From the NCBI RefSeq assembly GCF_052057775.1, contig NZ_CP195121.1, forward strand, positions 1,736,001 through 1,800,000: 64,000 nt of DNA. Direction: 5' to 3'. Each line of letters starts with the position of its first letter. The stretch's first letter is position 1. Both the position numbers and the translations under genes were made by a program. Positions 24,636 through 34,536 of this stretch are shown here, one piece after another. The DNA is from Methanococcoides sp052057775 (GTDB lineage Archaea; Halobacteriota; Methanosarcinia; Methanosarcinales; Methanosarcinaceae). The notes under the pieces were generated by a model, which had not been told where the DNA came from, searched no databases, and worked only from the letters and a program-made list of their open reading frames with translations.

Positions 24636-24977
24636 ATGGCAAAACCGATAATGCTATCAGTGGAAACTATAGAAAGAGATCCTATAAAGGATGCAGAAGG
24701 AAAGGAAATTGGGAATTTCATAGACTTTATGATCGACCTGGAGCAAAATTGTATTCCATATGTTATTGTGTCTCTTAAAAGCAGAGACGGATATGTTGGT
24801 ATTCCCTGGGGACTTTTCAAATTAGGGGAAAAACATACTTTTATTCTTGATGTTGCCAGTTCCACTCTTGATAGTGCACCCGGGTTTTCAGAAGACAAAT
24901 GGCCCGATGTGACCAATCGTGAGTATGAGGAAAAGATCTACAAACACTTCGGATGTCCCTTGTGTGTGAAGTGCTGA
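24636..24977 (+). CDS. PRC-barrel-like protein with C-terminal CPLCVKC
   Basis: A 113-residue protein with a PRC-barrel-like fold (DAEGKEIGNFIDFMIDLEQNCIPYVIVSLKSRDGYVGIPWGLF). The C-terminus ends in CPLCVKC, a CxxCxxC arrangement that may bind a metal or a disulfide, unusual for PRC barrels. Start ATG 24636 is 10 nt after GGGGG. Function unknown. Confidence 0.75.
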   Translation: MAKPIMLSVETIERDPIKDAEGKEIGNFIDFMIDLEQNCIPYVIVSLKSRDGYVGIPWGLFKLGEKHTFILDVASSTLDSAPGFSEDKWPDVTNREYEEKIYKHFGCPLCVKC

Positions 24978-25035
24978 ATTCTCATCAATTCTTTGTTACA
25001 GGGACTTCATAGTATAGTTCCTGAACTATTCTTTT

Positions 25036-25503
25036 TTATTCTTCTTCAAACAAATGGTCAAGATACAGCTTTCGGACACAAGTTGACCCATAAGGGCCGA
25101 TCAACCCCGATCTCAATTCAATATAGTGGCTTTCCTTCATGCTCCTGCCACAACACCTGCAACTGCTGCTCTCTTGTGTGTGTATTATCCGGGGCTTATA
25201 ATATTCCAGGTCAAGTGTCTCATAATTAAAATGACACATGCCATCTTTGTCAGTAATGAGGCCTTCCTTTCTTGCGGCCGCCATTATCTGGTCGATGACA
25301 TCAAAACGTCTGGTCACAGTCTTACGCAACAGCTCCCTTACCTCAAGTGGGGTCAGTTCTGTTGCGTTGACTGCTATGATATAGTCCAGTCCCTTCTGGA
25401 CATTCGTTGGGTATTTCATTTTGTCCATTTTTATAATGAGCTTTAGAGCTGCATGTAAATTATTGGATCGATCCCTGCTTTTCGAATCCTTATGATATCT
25501 CAA
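25036..25503 (-). CDS. conserved archaeal protein with Cys4 metal site
   Basis: A 155-residue basic protein. A helical segment with TPLEVRELLRKTVTRRFDVIDQIMAAARKEG looks like a helix-turn-helix region (about 50-95). The C-terminal part has CRCCGRSM and GSTCVRKLYLD, enough for a zinc site. It overlaps the ferredoxin:thioredoxin reductase gene by ATGA and is transcribed with it, which suggests a redox-linked regulator (inference). Confidence 0.65.
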   Translation of the reverse strand: MRYHKDSKSRDRSNNLHAALKLIIKMDKMKYPTNVQKGLDYIIAVNATELTPLEVRELLRKTVTRRFDVIDQIMAAARKEGLITDKDGMCHFNYETLDLEYYKPRIIHTQESSSCRCCGRSMKESHYIELRSGLIGPYGSTCVRKLYLDHLFEEE

Positions 25504-25781
25504 TCTATTCTGAAGAACAGTTCACAGTGGCACATGCCATCGTTCTCTATTTCATCTTCAATGTAGATGCAGGGACAGATTATCTTCTTGTCCTCTTCCG
25601 GATCACCCGATACGAAACGGCATGGGCAGTATCTTTTGCCATATTCTTCTATATTCTCTGCAACGCCTTCGATAACAGAATCAACTGTTTCCTTATCAGG
25701 ATTTAGTTTGTATCCTTTCCTTTCAGCATACTTTACAGCTAGTCCATATAGCTTTTCTATCAGTTTTTCGTGCTCGTCCAT
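25500..25781 (-). CDS. ferredoxin:thioredoxin reductase catalytic subunit-like
   Basis: A 93-residue protein with the diagnostic CPC (YCPCRF), CPC (ICPCIY) and CHC (MCHCELF) motifs of the FTR catalytic subunit, which uses a [4Fe-4S] cluster next to a redox-active disulfide to pass electrons from ferredoxin to thioredoxin. No variable subunit is encoded, as in other methanogens. First gene of a two-gene unit with the Cys4 protein. Confidence 0.92.
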   Translation of the reverse strand: MDEHEKLIEKLYGLAVKYAERKGYKLNPDKETVDSVIEGVAENIEEYGKRYCPCRFVSGDPEEDKKIICPCIYIEDEIENDGMCHCELFFRID

Positions 25782-25857
25782 GTTTTGCCTCCCTTGTTTC
25801 TATATTAGTCCTGATCATCCTAATAAATATCTGTCTCAATATTAATTCTTAATACTT

Positions 25858-26796
25858 TTAAACATTGTAGATCTTTATTCCAATATAAATCACATAAACC
25901 AGGATCAACACAAAGGCCTCATTCTTCTTTACCTGCATATCTCGCCGGAAGAACAACAGCACCAGTACTGAAACGAAGAAAAGAGCCGGAATATCAAATC
26001 TGATCAGTGACTCACTCACAGTAAAGCTGCTTATAAGACTGCCTACCCCAAGGGTGAACAGGATGTCGAATATGTTGCTACCAATGAGGTTGAACACGGA
26101 GAGACTGACCGCTCGTTTTCGGATGCTGCTCCATGAAAGCGCGAGTTCCGGCAGAGAGGTTCCAAGTCCGATAAGTACGATCCCGATGAATGATTGTGAG
26201 ATGTTCCACATGTCTGCCAGGTACAGTGCATTGTTCAGGACTTTGTAGGATGATACTATAAGGATACTGAACCCGATAATGATGGAAAGGATCGTCCGAG
26301 TAAAGTATAATGGTGGAGCACTCCTGAACTTCTGGTGAACCTCTTCTTCCCTGTAAAGCAGGAAGAAGTAGATCGCGTAGGCCCCGATGAAGATAAGGCC
26401 GTCTGTCCTGCTTAGTATGCCATCCAGGCCGGTGAGGAACAGGAGGGCAACAGATATGAGCATCATAACCCCGTCTCTGGCAAGCTCGCGTTTTGTCAGC
26501 GTCAGGACCCCGAACATACCCACAATTCCCATTGTGATGCCTATCTGGCCAAAGCATGAGCCTATGGAATCCCCAATGATGAGTCCGGATGTCTCGGTTC
26601 CCATCGACCGCTGGATGGAACCGGTGACACTGATGACAAGCTCCGGCAGGTTTGTTCCAAGGGTCAGCAGTGTAAGACCGATGAAAGCATGAGATATCTT
26701 GTAGTGCTCTGCAATGGTCATAGCTGCTTTGATGATAAGGTCAGCTCCTAGCATCAGGCCTGCAAGTCCGATCAGCAGAATTAAGAATTCGTACAT
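25858..26796 (-). CDS. Ca2+/cation antiporter, CaCA family
   Basis: A 312-residue membrane protein with two inverted halves, each with an alpha motif: GLTLLTLGTNLPELVISVTGS and VLIGLGTSLPELALSWSS, typical of YrbG/NCX-type exchangers. About ten helices. It exchanges Na+ or H+ for Ca2+. Start moved to ATG 26796, preceded by GGGG at about 10 nt. Confidence 0.92.
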   Translation of the reverse strand: MYEFLILLIGLAGLMLGADLIIKAAMTIAEHYKISHAFIGLTLLTLGTNLPELVISVTGSIQRSMGTETSGLIIGDSIGSCFGQIGITMGIVGMFGVLTLTKRELARDGVMMLISVALLFLTGLDGILSRTDGLIFIGAYAIYFFLLYREEEVHQKFRSAPPLYFTRTILSIIIGFSILIVSSYKVLNNALYLADMWNISQSFIGIVLIGLGTSLPELALSWSSIRKRAVSLSVFNLIGSNIFDILFTLGVGSLISSFTVSESLIRFDIPALFFVSVLVLLFFRRDMQVKKNEAFVLILVYVIYIGIKIYNV

Positions 26797-26962
26797 TTTA
26801 GCGGATTCCCCAAAAGTGCTCAAATGCGATACATTACGGTTTTAGATTGTGTTTTCTTTATATTGAGATTGTAGTTCAATGCATAAAAGCTTCCTTTTTG
26901 AAAATTGGAGTGTTTCATATTTCTGATTTTTTGATCAGACTTTGCCACTTATGTAGTAAGGC

Positions 26963-27000
26963 AAAAAAGAAAAAGAAGATCAGGTCTCAGATCGAGACCT
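26963..27000 (-). terminator. terminator of the subtilase gene
   Basis: AGGTCTC (26982-26988) pairs with GAGACCT (26994-27000). On the minus strand the stem is followed by CTTCTTTTTCTTTTTT, complement of the A-rich tract 26963-26979. Confidence 0.75.
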
Positions 27001-27008
27001 TCTATGGT

Positions 27009-28877
27009 TTATTGGGGATAAGTTGCTGAAAAAGTTGAGCCTTCAACATTGAAAGTAAATGTCAAAGTTTCCTTTTTGTACTTCACCTCGTCAGAATAGA
27101 ATGTCAATGTTCCCGATCCATCGGTTTGGCCGGTATCAACATCTGATGTTGCATCAGTCCAGAAACCGGTTACTGTAGTACCTGCTACATCAGGTGCTAC
27201 AGTAACAACTGCCTTTGCAGAAACAAACGTGTTCTTGCCGGCTGTTCTATCTATGACATCCACCCGATCGATGGTTATTGTGATCTCAGTTGGATCTGGG
27301 TCTGTAGCAGTTGTCACACTAGCGGTAGTGCTGGCAGTATCTGTTGCACCAACGTTATCTGTTACTGTAAGTGTTACTGTGTAATCCATAGCCGCATCAA
27401 AGATATGTATTGGATCTGCTTCGTTACTGGAACTTCCATCCCCAAAGTCCCAGTTATAGGAAGCAATTGTTCCATCAATATCGTTCGAGTCTGAACCATA
27501 GAACTGTATTTCTGTTCCGACGATACCATTGTATGGGCCGCCTGCATCAGCGACTGGTGGGTTATTGACCGGAGCAGGTCCTGTGCTTAAAGAGTCCAGT
27601 GCAGCCTTTGCATCAATAAGTCCCCATCCATATGTGGTATCCCAGCCGGTATCTCCCAGATCCCTTGCAGTGGATTCAAGTGCAGTCCTTACTTCAGCGT
27701 TGGAAGCGCCCTGTGCTATCAATAGAGCTGCAACACCTGAAACATGAGGGGTTGCCATGGAGGTGCCCTGGAAGAAGTAGTAACCAAATTCATAGGTCTC
27801 TGGATTGAAAGTGTTCTGGAGGATCCCGTCAGCGTATCCATCTCTGTCTACATCTCTCCTCAGATTTCCGCCGGGTGCTACAATATCAATAGCTTCTCCA
27901 TAGTTCGAGTAGTAGGCCAATTTTGCATCATTTCCTGTTGCTCCTACCGCAATGCACTTTTCGTAAGCAGCAGGATAAGATACGACACCTGTTCTGTCAT
28001 TGCCGGCAGCAGCTACAATGGTAACTCCCCTGGAATGTGCATCCTCAAGGGCTTCATCCAATAATGCACCCGGATAATACCCGGGAGAATATCCAAGGCT
28101 CATGCTTATGACATCTGCACCATTATCAGTTGCAAAGTAAATGCCATTTACCAGATTATCAAGTGTTCCACTTCCTTGAGCATTAAGAACCTTTACTGGC
28201 ATGATTGAACAATCATATGCAATACCTGCAACACCTTTTCCATTGTTCGTGCTCTGCGCAATGGTACCTGCAACATGGGTTCCATGAGAGTTATCGTCTG
28301 TTGGATTTACATCGTCATTGACAAAATCATAGCCTGCTACGAAGTTCGTGTTCGTAAGGTCAGGGGCATTTTGTGCAACCCCGGTATCCAGTACTGCTAC
28401 AACAACTCCTGTGCCGGTTGAGATCTCCCATGCAGGTTCAACGTTGATGCCATTAGGACCATGCAGGTTCCATTGTAAAGAGTAATACGGATCATCCACT
28501 GCAAAACCCCTCATAATAGCATTTGGAACAGCATACTCAACATTCGGATTCTTGCTGTAGATTTCTGCCATCTGCTCAACGTTCCTGTTCTTTGGAATTT
28601 TCAGAACCTTGAAACCGGCATACTGACTGGCGTATTTTATTGTAGCCCCATTTCTGGCATTTATGTTAGCGATCTTTTCTTCTGAAACACCGGGGCTGAA
28701 CTTGACGATGATCTCGTCAGGTACGTATAGTCCATTATCCGGCATTTCTACGGTCAGTTCGTCGTAAATATCAAATTGAGCATTGACCGGTTGTGCGAAC
28801 GCAGAGACTGGGATCACCATTCCTGTGATCAATAATAGAACGGTCAATATAGTAAGTTTGTAACTGTGTAGGTTCAT
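27009..28877 (-). CDS. secreted subtilisin-like protease with PKD domain
   Basis: A 622-residue secreted S8 peptidase. Signal peptide about 1-27, an I9-like propeptide (about 50-125, VPDEIIVKFSPGVSEEKIANINARNGATI), and the catalytic domain with Asp164 (VAVLDTGVA), His198 (NSHGTHVAGTIA), oxyanion Asn near 293 (AAAGND) and Ser373 (GTSMATPHVSG). One PKD domain follows (about 435-520, YNWDFGDGSSSNEADPIHIF), then a final Ig-like beta domain of about 95 residues. Start ATG 28877 has GAGGTAGT upstream. All catalytic residues are present, so it is likely active in surface protein turnover or feeding. Confidence 0.93.
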   Translation of the reverse strand: MNLHSYKLTILTVLLLITGMVIPVSAFAQPVNAQFDIYDELTVEMPDNGLYVPDEIIVKFSPGVSEEKIANINARNGATIKYASQYAGFKVLKIPKNRNVEQMAEIYSKNPNVEYAVPNAIMRGFAVDDPYYSLQWNLHGPNGINVEPAWEISTGTGVVVAVLDTGVAQNAPDLTNTNFVAGYDFVNDDVNPTDDNSHGTHVAGTIAQSTNNGKGVAGIAYDCSIMPVKVLNAQGSGTLDNLVNGIYFATDNGADVISMSLGYSPGYYPGALLDEALEDAHSRGVTIVAAAGNDRTGVVSYPAAYEKCIAVGATGNDAKLAYYSNYGEAIDIVAPGGNLRRDVDRDGYADGILQNTFNPETYEFGYYFFQGTSMATPHVSGVAALLIAQGASNAEVRTALESTARDLGDTGWDTTYGWGLIDAKAALDSLSTGPAPVNNPPVADAGGPYNGIVGTEIQFYGSDSNDIDGTIASYNWDFGDGSSSNEADPIHIFDAAMDYTVTLTVTDNVGATDTASTTASVTTATDPDPTEITITIDRVDVIDRTAGKNTFVSAKAVVTVAPDVAGTTVTGFWTDATSDVDTGQTDGSGTLTFYSDEVKYKKETLTFTFNVEGSTFSATYPQ

Positions 28878-29146
28878 TGTACTACCTCTTATATACATAC
28901 CACAAATTATTCCTGAATATTAATTATTAGGTTTTTAGTATAAAATAGGTTTTTGGTCATTCCTGAACGATCCTGAAGATATGTTTGTTCCCCTCATCTT
29001 TTAATTTGAAATTAAAGGTTAAGCTTTCTAAAAGATGTAAAGAATGCTACCATGAATACCTTTTTATAGAAACCGACTTCATTTTTATTCAGGTTAAAAG
29101 GGGTCGTATTTTCAAAATATTATAATTATCTCCGGAGGGTTACAAT

Positions 29147-29932
29147 ATGCCATCATTATACCTGGTATCCTGTCGTATGTTCGAAGATGAGCTCGTCAAT
29201 ATATTTGAGGGGGAGGATGAGAATACTCTTCTGCTATTGGTCGAGAACGAAAATATTGAAGGCATCGAAAATAAGTTTACTGAGGTTTCTCTGAAGTACG
29301 ATAAAGTATCGCTTGAGGATATGGCTTCAAAGATCGGTCAGACTGATAAATTCGTAGTCATTCTGCATCTTCTTGAATTCGCACTGGATGCAGACCCTGA
29401 CATTCTCAGGGAAAAGGTATACATGACCATCGAGGAAAATGGTAAGCTGTTTGACGGTGTGCTCATATTTTACGGCCTTTGTGGCAATGTCCTTGGGACG
29501 GTAGAATCCGATTTTTCCTATCTCGGGATCCCGGTGAGGATCCTTAAGGACTCCGATGGGAACATCGTTGATGATTGTATCTGTGCTGCTTTCGGCAACA
29601 GGAGTGCATACGTTGAAGCCATGGCAGGTGAGGAAAGAGGCACAGGCACCTACTTCCTGACGCCCATGCAGGCGGCTAACTGGAAGGAGATGCTCGTGCT
29701 TGCAAAACTGACTCCGGATCCTGATAATACTGAAATGACAAAAATGGTCTTTGACTACTCCGGGTACAAGAATGTCGGGAAAGTGGATACAGGACTTTGT
29801 TACGAGAAGAAGTTCGATGAGACCGTTGATGAATTCGCAACTCTGTTCGATTTCGAGAAGAAGCTGTTCGAAGGTTCCACGAAAGTAGCGGATGAAAGTT
29901 ATTATTCCATCAAGAAAGAGATCATGGGATGA
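29147..29932 (+). CDS. DUF1638 family protein
   Basis: A 261-residue soluble protein of the DUF1638 family, seen mainly in methylotrophic methanogens and relatives near corrinoid methyltransferase genes. Typical features: FDGVLIFYGLCGNVLG, FLTPMQAANWKEM, YSGYKNVGKVDTGL. GGAGGG precedes ATG. Function unknown; a role in methylamine or corrinoid metabolism is guilt by association from other genomes. No methyltransferase adjoins here (the nearest is at 49 kb). Confidence 0.85.
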   Translation: MPSLYLVSCRMFEDELVNIFEGEDENTLLLLVENENIEGIENKFTEVSLKYDKVSLEDMASKIGQTDKFVVILHLLEFALDADPDILREKVYMTIEENGKLFDGVLIFYGLCGNVLGTVESDFSYLGIPVRILKDSDGNIVDDCICAAFGNRSAYVEAMAGEERGTGTYFLTPMQAANWKEMLVLAKLTPDPDNTEMTKMVFDYSGYKNVGKVDTGLCYEKKFDETVDEFATLFDFEKKLFEGSTKVADESYYSIKKEIMG

Positions 29933-29994
29933 GATACTGCATGAAGTTCTTTTGAATAATAGATGTTTATAGCTTCAGGAACTTTTATCCCACC

Positions 29995-30192
29995 ATGAGT
30001 GCAGGTAATACCAGAGCAAACATCAGGATCGGAGCAAAAGTAGGGATCGTCCTGAAGAATGATCAGCGATCCGGTAAGATTACTCATGGAGTTGTCAAAA
30101 GGATCCTGACCAAATCATCTTCCCATCCCCATGGAATAAAGGTTCAGCTGGAAGACGGCCAGGTCGGAAGGGTAAAAGAAATACTTTCATAA
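29995..30192 (+). CDS. YwbE-like protein (DUF2196)
   Basis: A 65-residue basic protein, IRIGAKVGIVLKNDQRSGKITHGVVKRILTKSSSHPHGIKVQLEDGQVGRV, matching the YwbE/DUF2196 family with a small SH3-like barrel. Found widely in bacteria and methanogens; function unknown, possibly nucleic-acid binding. Confidence 0.88.
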   Translation: MSAGNTRANIRIGAKVGIVLKNDQRSGKITHGVVKRILTKSSSHPHGIKVQLEDGQVGRVKEILS

Positions 30193-30204
30193 GATCTCTA
30201 TATT

Positions 30205-30972
30205 TCAGATCAAGAACTTCCCCTGTTGCCAGTCATTGATGATCCTTACAGCGGCCCTTATCTCATCCACTTCTCCTTTCTTTTTGAGGAAATTCAATTT
30301 TAGCCCGATGAGCTCAAGGATCTCATAGACATTCTCATTCCCGATCTCTATATTGTAGAACTCCTCAAGGGCAGGCTTGTTCTTGTCGCAGGCGTTCTCA
30401 ATGATCTTCATGGCAACGCCTTCAGGGTCGCTCAGGTGTGTGGCATCTTTTACTCCAAGAAGGCCCTGCCTGTACTCGTCAAACTCATCAAAGGGAATGA
30501 CTCCGGGAGTATCAAGGAAAATAATGCGTGATCCGGCATTTACACGCTGAACACCTCTGGTGTGTCCGGAGATGGATGAGGTGCTGGCCTTTCCCCTCCC
30601 GGCCACTCCGTTGATCACAGAGGATTTACCGGTGTTAGGATAACCAAGGCAACCGATGAGGATGTCACGGCCCTGTATGTCGGCAACTTCAAGGATCTTA
30701 TGTCTCAACATGGTCGTTCCATACCTTTCCTTGCTGGATACGAATACCGTCGGTGCTATCTTTGAAAGGCGGGATTTGCTCTTCTCAAGGGTTTCCTTTG
30801 AAACGAGATCGCATTTGCTGAGCACGATGATCAGTGGCTTACCCGCGCGTTCTACATTGCGCTCTACTTCACTGTTGCGTGTCTCATCCGGGAAGCGGGC
30901 ATCCACTACCTCAAGAAGGACATCGGCCTTTTTTATTACATCCTGTACCATCAACTTGTAGCTTGCCATCAT
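30205..30972 (-). CDS. circularly permuted YlqF/RbgA-like GTPase
   Basis: A 255-residue GTPase with motifs in permuted order: SKCD (G4) near 53, GYPNTGKSSVING (G1) near 110, G2 region GHTRG, and DTPGVIPFD (G3) near 152. This is the YlqF/RbgA/MMR1 group, involved in large ribosomal subunit assembly. No C-terminal RNA-binding domain beyond a short helical tail, as in other archaeal members. Confidence 0.92.
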   Translation of the reverse strand: MMASYKLMVQDVIKKADVLLEVVDARFPDETRNSEVERNVERAGKPLIIVLSKCDLVSKETLEKSKSRLSKIAPTVFVSSKERYGTTMLRHKILEVADIQGRDILIGCLGYPNTGKSSVINGVAGRGKASTSSISGHTRGVQRVNAGSRIIFLDTPGVIPFDEFDEYRQGLLGVKDATHLSDPEGVAMKIIENACDKNKPALEEFYNIEIGNENVYEILELIGLKLNFLKKKGEVDEIRAAVRIINDWQQGKFLI

Positions 30973-31045
30973 CTCCTCTTACAACAAAGCCCTATAAGGA
31001 TTTGTTGAGAGGTTTGCTACACATTAATTCACATGATGATCCTAA

Positions 31046-32299
31046 TCAGGATTCACAGGATAGCAAAAGTGAAGCATCCTCCAGCTTCATTTCAGAAAGT
31101 ACCGACCCCATTTCTTCCCTTTCAGATATGTATGACATCAATTCACTCCATCTCTTCTGGAGGTTACACAGGTGTCTGAAAGGGTCAAAATCCGGAACAG
31201 CATCGTCAAGTGACAGTTCAATGTTCCTGAAGGCTTCTTCACTTCCCAGGGAATCATTGTTATTCAGGTATTCTTCAGACAACAGACGGCAGGCATTTGT
31301 TATCTTTTCTTCCAGATCATCCCTGAGGAAATTGCCTGGATAGCTGCCCATATCCCCGGCGGAGATCAGTTTCATTCCATCGGTCTCTTTCTGGCTCATG
31401 AGCTTTGCTCTTTCATAGATGAACCTGTAAATGTCTTCCCTCATCCTTTTCCAGGTCGGGTGGAACTTGGCTGGTGGAAGGTGCCTGATTGCAAGTTCAT
31501 TGTCGAGCATAAAGGAATGGCCGAACATCCTGGCATTCATAAGGTAATCAATATCCTCTCCCCGCGGGACCATTGGATCGAACGGGACTTTCATGAAGAG
31601 GTCCCTGTGGATGACCATGTTTCCTCCGAACACGAATGGTGTTTCTTTGAGCCTTGGAGGTGTGCCGATCACTTGTTTAAAGCCCTCGTTCATGGAAGCG
31701 TTCTTGTCCCAGTATCGGGTCCACGGGCTATCAGTAACATTAACGAGGTAATCTCCGTCAGGCTGCAGGTAGTATCCGGCAACTGCATCGATGAATTGTC
31801 CATTATGATGGTTGCCTATGAACTCCTTTGCCCTGGAAATGAAATGAGGATCTTCAAAGACCTCATCATCATCGATCAGAAGAGACACATCCGAGCCCAT
31901 GAGATGCGGAATGAAAAGGCACATATTCCTTATGTTAGAGTAACCTCTCAGAGAGAGCAGGTTGCAGTAGTCTCCCATCCCGGCAGCCTTAAGCTCATCG
32001 TGCAGCTTTCCCAGATGTGATGGTCCGAACATGTGAATGTTGATCCCATTGGTCGCAGAGTTCCTGATGATATCACTCACTTTCTGCTCGACCTGTTCCG
32101 TGATCTCATCATTATTCGGAGCGACCAGTATCACAATTTCAAGATCAGTGTCCTCAAGGATGGCTGTGCTTTCTATTGCTCTTCCAAGTGTACCCTCGTG
32201 ATCCAGTGGGGTCGCATGGTCATAGATCGCATCCCCTTCAAGCCAACCTATACTACTTTCCCTGCCCCAGTATGTGGGAATTACCATTGTTAATTTCAA
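31046..32299 (-). CDS. glycosyltransferase, GT-A fold
   Basis: A 417-residue protein. The N-terminal part has a nucleotide-sugar transferase start (MVIPTYWGRES) and a metal-binding acidic motif LLIDDDEVFED at about 143; FVFGGNMVIHRDLF and RGEDIDYLMNARMFGH match acceptor and catalytic regions of GT2-like enzymes. The C-terminal about 130 residues are helical. TTG start with GGAG upstream. Probably adds a sugar to a soluble acceptor or osmolyte; substrate unknown. Confidence 0.75.
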   Translation of the reverse strand: MKLTMVIPTYWGRESSIGWLEGDAIYDHATPLDHEGTLGRAIESTAILEDTDLEIVILVAPNNDEITEQVEQKVSDIIRNSATNGINIHMFGPSHLGKLHDELKAAGMGDYCNLLSLRGYSNIRNMCLFIPHLMGSDVSLLIDDDEVFEDPHFISRAKEFIGNHHNGQFIDAVAGYYLQPDGDYLVNVTDSPWTRYWDKNASMNEGFKQVIGTPPRLKETPFVFGGNMVIHRDLFMKVPFDPMVPRGEDIDYLMNARMFGHSFMLDNELAIRHLPPAKFHPTWKRMREDIYRFIYERAKLMSQKETDGMKLISAGDMGSYPGNFLRDDLEEKITNACRLLSEEYLNNNDSLGSEEAFRNIELSLDDAVPDFDPFRHLCNLQKRWSELMSYISEREEMGSVLSEMKLEDASLLLSCES

Positions 32300-32562
32300 A
32301 TAACTCCATCTCCCCGATATTCACTTCGTGTGTGAATATTTCTCCAGTTCTGTTAATTTATAGGTTGATCTGATATAATTATCTTCGTTTTTGATACCAC
32401 TTAATTTTCTGTTCCCGGTACTGTCTGTGGCATCTGTGGATATTCCCTTATTCTTATGCAGGCATCACAAATTAATCTGAAGAACAGCATATAGATAAGT
32501 GGTATTAAAGACAGGCCTCTACAGTTGATGCCTGTTTCCATTAAAAATTCCAGGTGATCGAT

Positions 32563-32994
32563 ATGTCGGGAAGACTGCCGGATTCGGATGATTCAATTCT
32601 TATGCGCTGGGTGAGGGTTGAGATCGGTAAGATCAATAAGGAGATCGTGGCTGAGAGGAAACCCCTTTCTCAATTGCTTAAAGAGGACATCCCTTCTGCT
32701 AAAACAAAAGGCGGTGATGACCACCTGTTTGATAAAAAGGTGCTGGAGGTTCTTGCAGAGCAGTTGCCGTCTGAGCTTCATGACAGGCTTCGTCTTCCTA
32801 TCCTTTTCTTCCTGGATAACCGTGTGGAGGATAGCAGTTTTCTCAATGATGAGACTGCTGTCAAAGCCCTGCAGATAATGGGTGAACTGAGCATGTTACG
32901 CAGTTTTGAGAAAGGAAAGCTCTGGGTCGGAAAAAGCATTGCTTATTCTATCATGAAAAAATATCCAACCGTGATACAGATAGTGATGGGATGA
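32563..32994 (+). CDS. UPF0216 (DUF61) family protein
   Basis: A 143-residue archaeal protein of the UPF0216 type (MRWVRVEIGKINKEIVAERKPLSQLL; DRLRLPILFFLDNRVEDSSFLN). Start ATG 32563 lies just after AGGTGATC, the ideal ribosome site. Function unknown, conserved across euryarchaea. Confidence 0.85.
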   Translation: MSGRLPDSDDSILMRWVRVEIGKINKEIVAERKPLSQLLKEDIPSAKTKGGDDHLFDKKVLEVLAEQLPSELHDRLRLPILFFLDNRVEDSSFLNDETAVKALQIMGELSMLRSFEKGKLWVGKSIAYSIMKKYPTVIQIVMG

Positions 32995-33178
32995 TCTCAG
33001 GAATTCAGAAGTTCAGGATTTCAGGGATCAGATGGTTTCAGGAAAGAATGCCCATAAATATACCCTACATGTAATTATCCTTATATAGGATACATCGAAT
33101 TAACGTTCAGAAATTAAACATCTAATACCACTATCCTTGATCAATATACCATCGGATCAAAACAAGAGTCCTGATAAT

Positions 33179-34522
33179 ATGAAACTCTACAGCACTAATC
33201 TCCAGGCAGAAGAAGTAAATTTTGAAACTGCACTTATCACCGGCCTTGCACCTGACAAAGGCCTTTTCATGCCAAAGACACTTCCACATTTCTCAGGGGA
33301 AGAACTTGCAGCCTTAAAGGATGAGCCATATCCGGAAATTGCTTTCCAGCTGCTCAGAAGGATCCTTGAGGGCGAGATCGATGAGGAATCCCTGAAGGCA
33401 ATAACATACGATGCCTACGACTATGACGTACCGCTGGAAGAGGTCAACGAGAACACTTACATCATGAGGCTTGATCGCGGTCCAACTGCTTCTTTCAAGG
33501 ACTTTGCAGCCCGTATGATGGCAAGGCTCATGCAGTACTACCTCAAGAAGGAGAACAAGGAGCTGACCATCCTTACAGCTACCTCAGGAGATACAGGAAG
33601 CGCTGTAGCCCATGCATTCTACGGTCTTGACAATATCAGGGTCATCGTGCTGTTCCCTGAAACAGAGGTCTCAGACCGCCAGAGGAAGCAGATGACAACC
33701 CTTGACCAGAACATCTCTGCACTGGCCATCGATGGTAAGTTCGATGACTGCCAGGCAATGGTCAAGCAGGCCTTTGCAGATGCTGACCTCAAACACCTGA
33801 ACCTCTCATCAGCAAATTCCATCAACATAGGCCGCCTGATCCCGCAGACACTTTACTACTTCTACTCCTACCTGAAGCTGAGGGATTACCCTGAGGAGAT
33901 CGTATTCTCCATACCATCCGGTAACTTCGGCAATATGATGGGATGTGTGCTGGCAAAGAACATGGGAGTCCCTATCAGGAAGATTGTTGCTTCCGTCAAC
34001 GAGAACGATGAGGTCCCGATCTTCCTCACCAGCGGCGAATACGAAAAGATCGTTCCTTCAAGGAACTGCATCTCAAACGCAATGAACGTCGGCCACCCAA
34101 GCAACCTTGCCAGGCTCATCGCTATCTACGGTGGTGTGATGGACGAGCAGGGCAATATCAGCAAGCTCCCTGACATGGAAAAACTGAATGGCGATATCTT
34201 TTCAACATCCGTCACCGATGAGGATACCATGGCCCTTGTAAAACAGTTCTACGAGGAGAACAACATCTTTATCGAGCCTCACGGTGCCGTTGGTATCAAG
34301 GGCCTGATGGATTACAGGGCAGCCACCAACGACAACACCCTCGCAGTGACACTGGAAACCGCCCACCCGGCAAAGTTCCCTGCAGAGGTCAAGTCTGCCA
34401 TAGGAATTGAGCCTGAACCTCCACAGAGCCTTAAGGAGATCGAGGAAAAGGAGGAGCACATGGAGTTCCTGGATACGGATTATGAGAAGTTCAAGAGCTA
34501 TTTGAAGGAAAGGCTTGAGTGA
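33179..34522 (+). CDS. thrC: threonine synthase
   Basis: A 447-residue PLP enzyme that makes threonine from O-phosphohomoserine. The PLP lysine is in GPTASFKDFAARMM; ATSGDTGSAVAHAF and IPSGNFGNMMGCVLAK bind cofactor phosphate and substrate. N-terminal start MKLYSTNLQ is typical; the frame is open a little upstream without a signal. Codon choice is richer in G+C than neighbouring accessory genes, as expected for a well expressed core gene. Confidence 0.96.
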   Translation: MKLYSTNLQAEEVNFETALITGLAPDKGLFMPKTLPHFSGEELAALKDEPYPEIAFQLLRRILEGEIDEESLKAITYDAYDYDVPLEEVNENTYIMRLDRGPTASFKDFAARMMARLMQYYLKKENKELTILTATSGDTGSAVAHAFYGLDNIRVIVLFPETEVSDRQRKQMTTLDQNISALAIDGKFDDCQAMVKQAFADADLKHLNLSSANSINIGRLIPQTLYYFYSYLKLRDYPEEIVFSIPSGNFGNMMGCVLAKNMGVPIRKIVASVNENDEVPIFLTSGEYEKIVPSRNCISNAMNVGHPSNLARLIAIYGGVMDEQGNISKLPDMEKLNGDIFSTSVTDEDTMALVKQFYEENNIFIEPHGAVGIKGLMDYRAATNDNTLAVTLETAHPAKFPAEVKSAIGIEPEPPQSLKEIEEKEEHMEFLDTDYEKFKSYLKERLE

Positions 34523-34536
34523 GGCCTTTCTTTTTA
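34508..34536 (+). terminator. terminator of thrC
   Basis: GAAAGGC (34508-34514) pairs with GCCTTTC (34524-34530), followed by TTTTT. The stem includes the thrC stop codon in its loop. Confidence 0.7.

Noticed and set aside
27009..28877. Subtilase as a pseudogene
   Set aside because: All catalytic residues, propeptide and signal peptide are intact.
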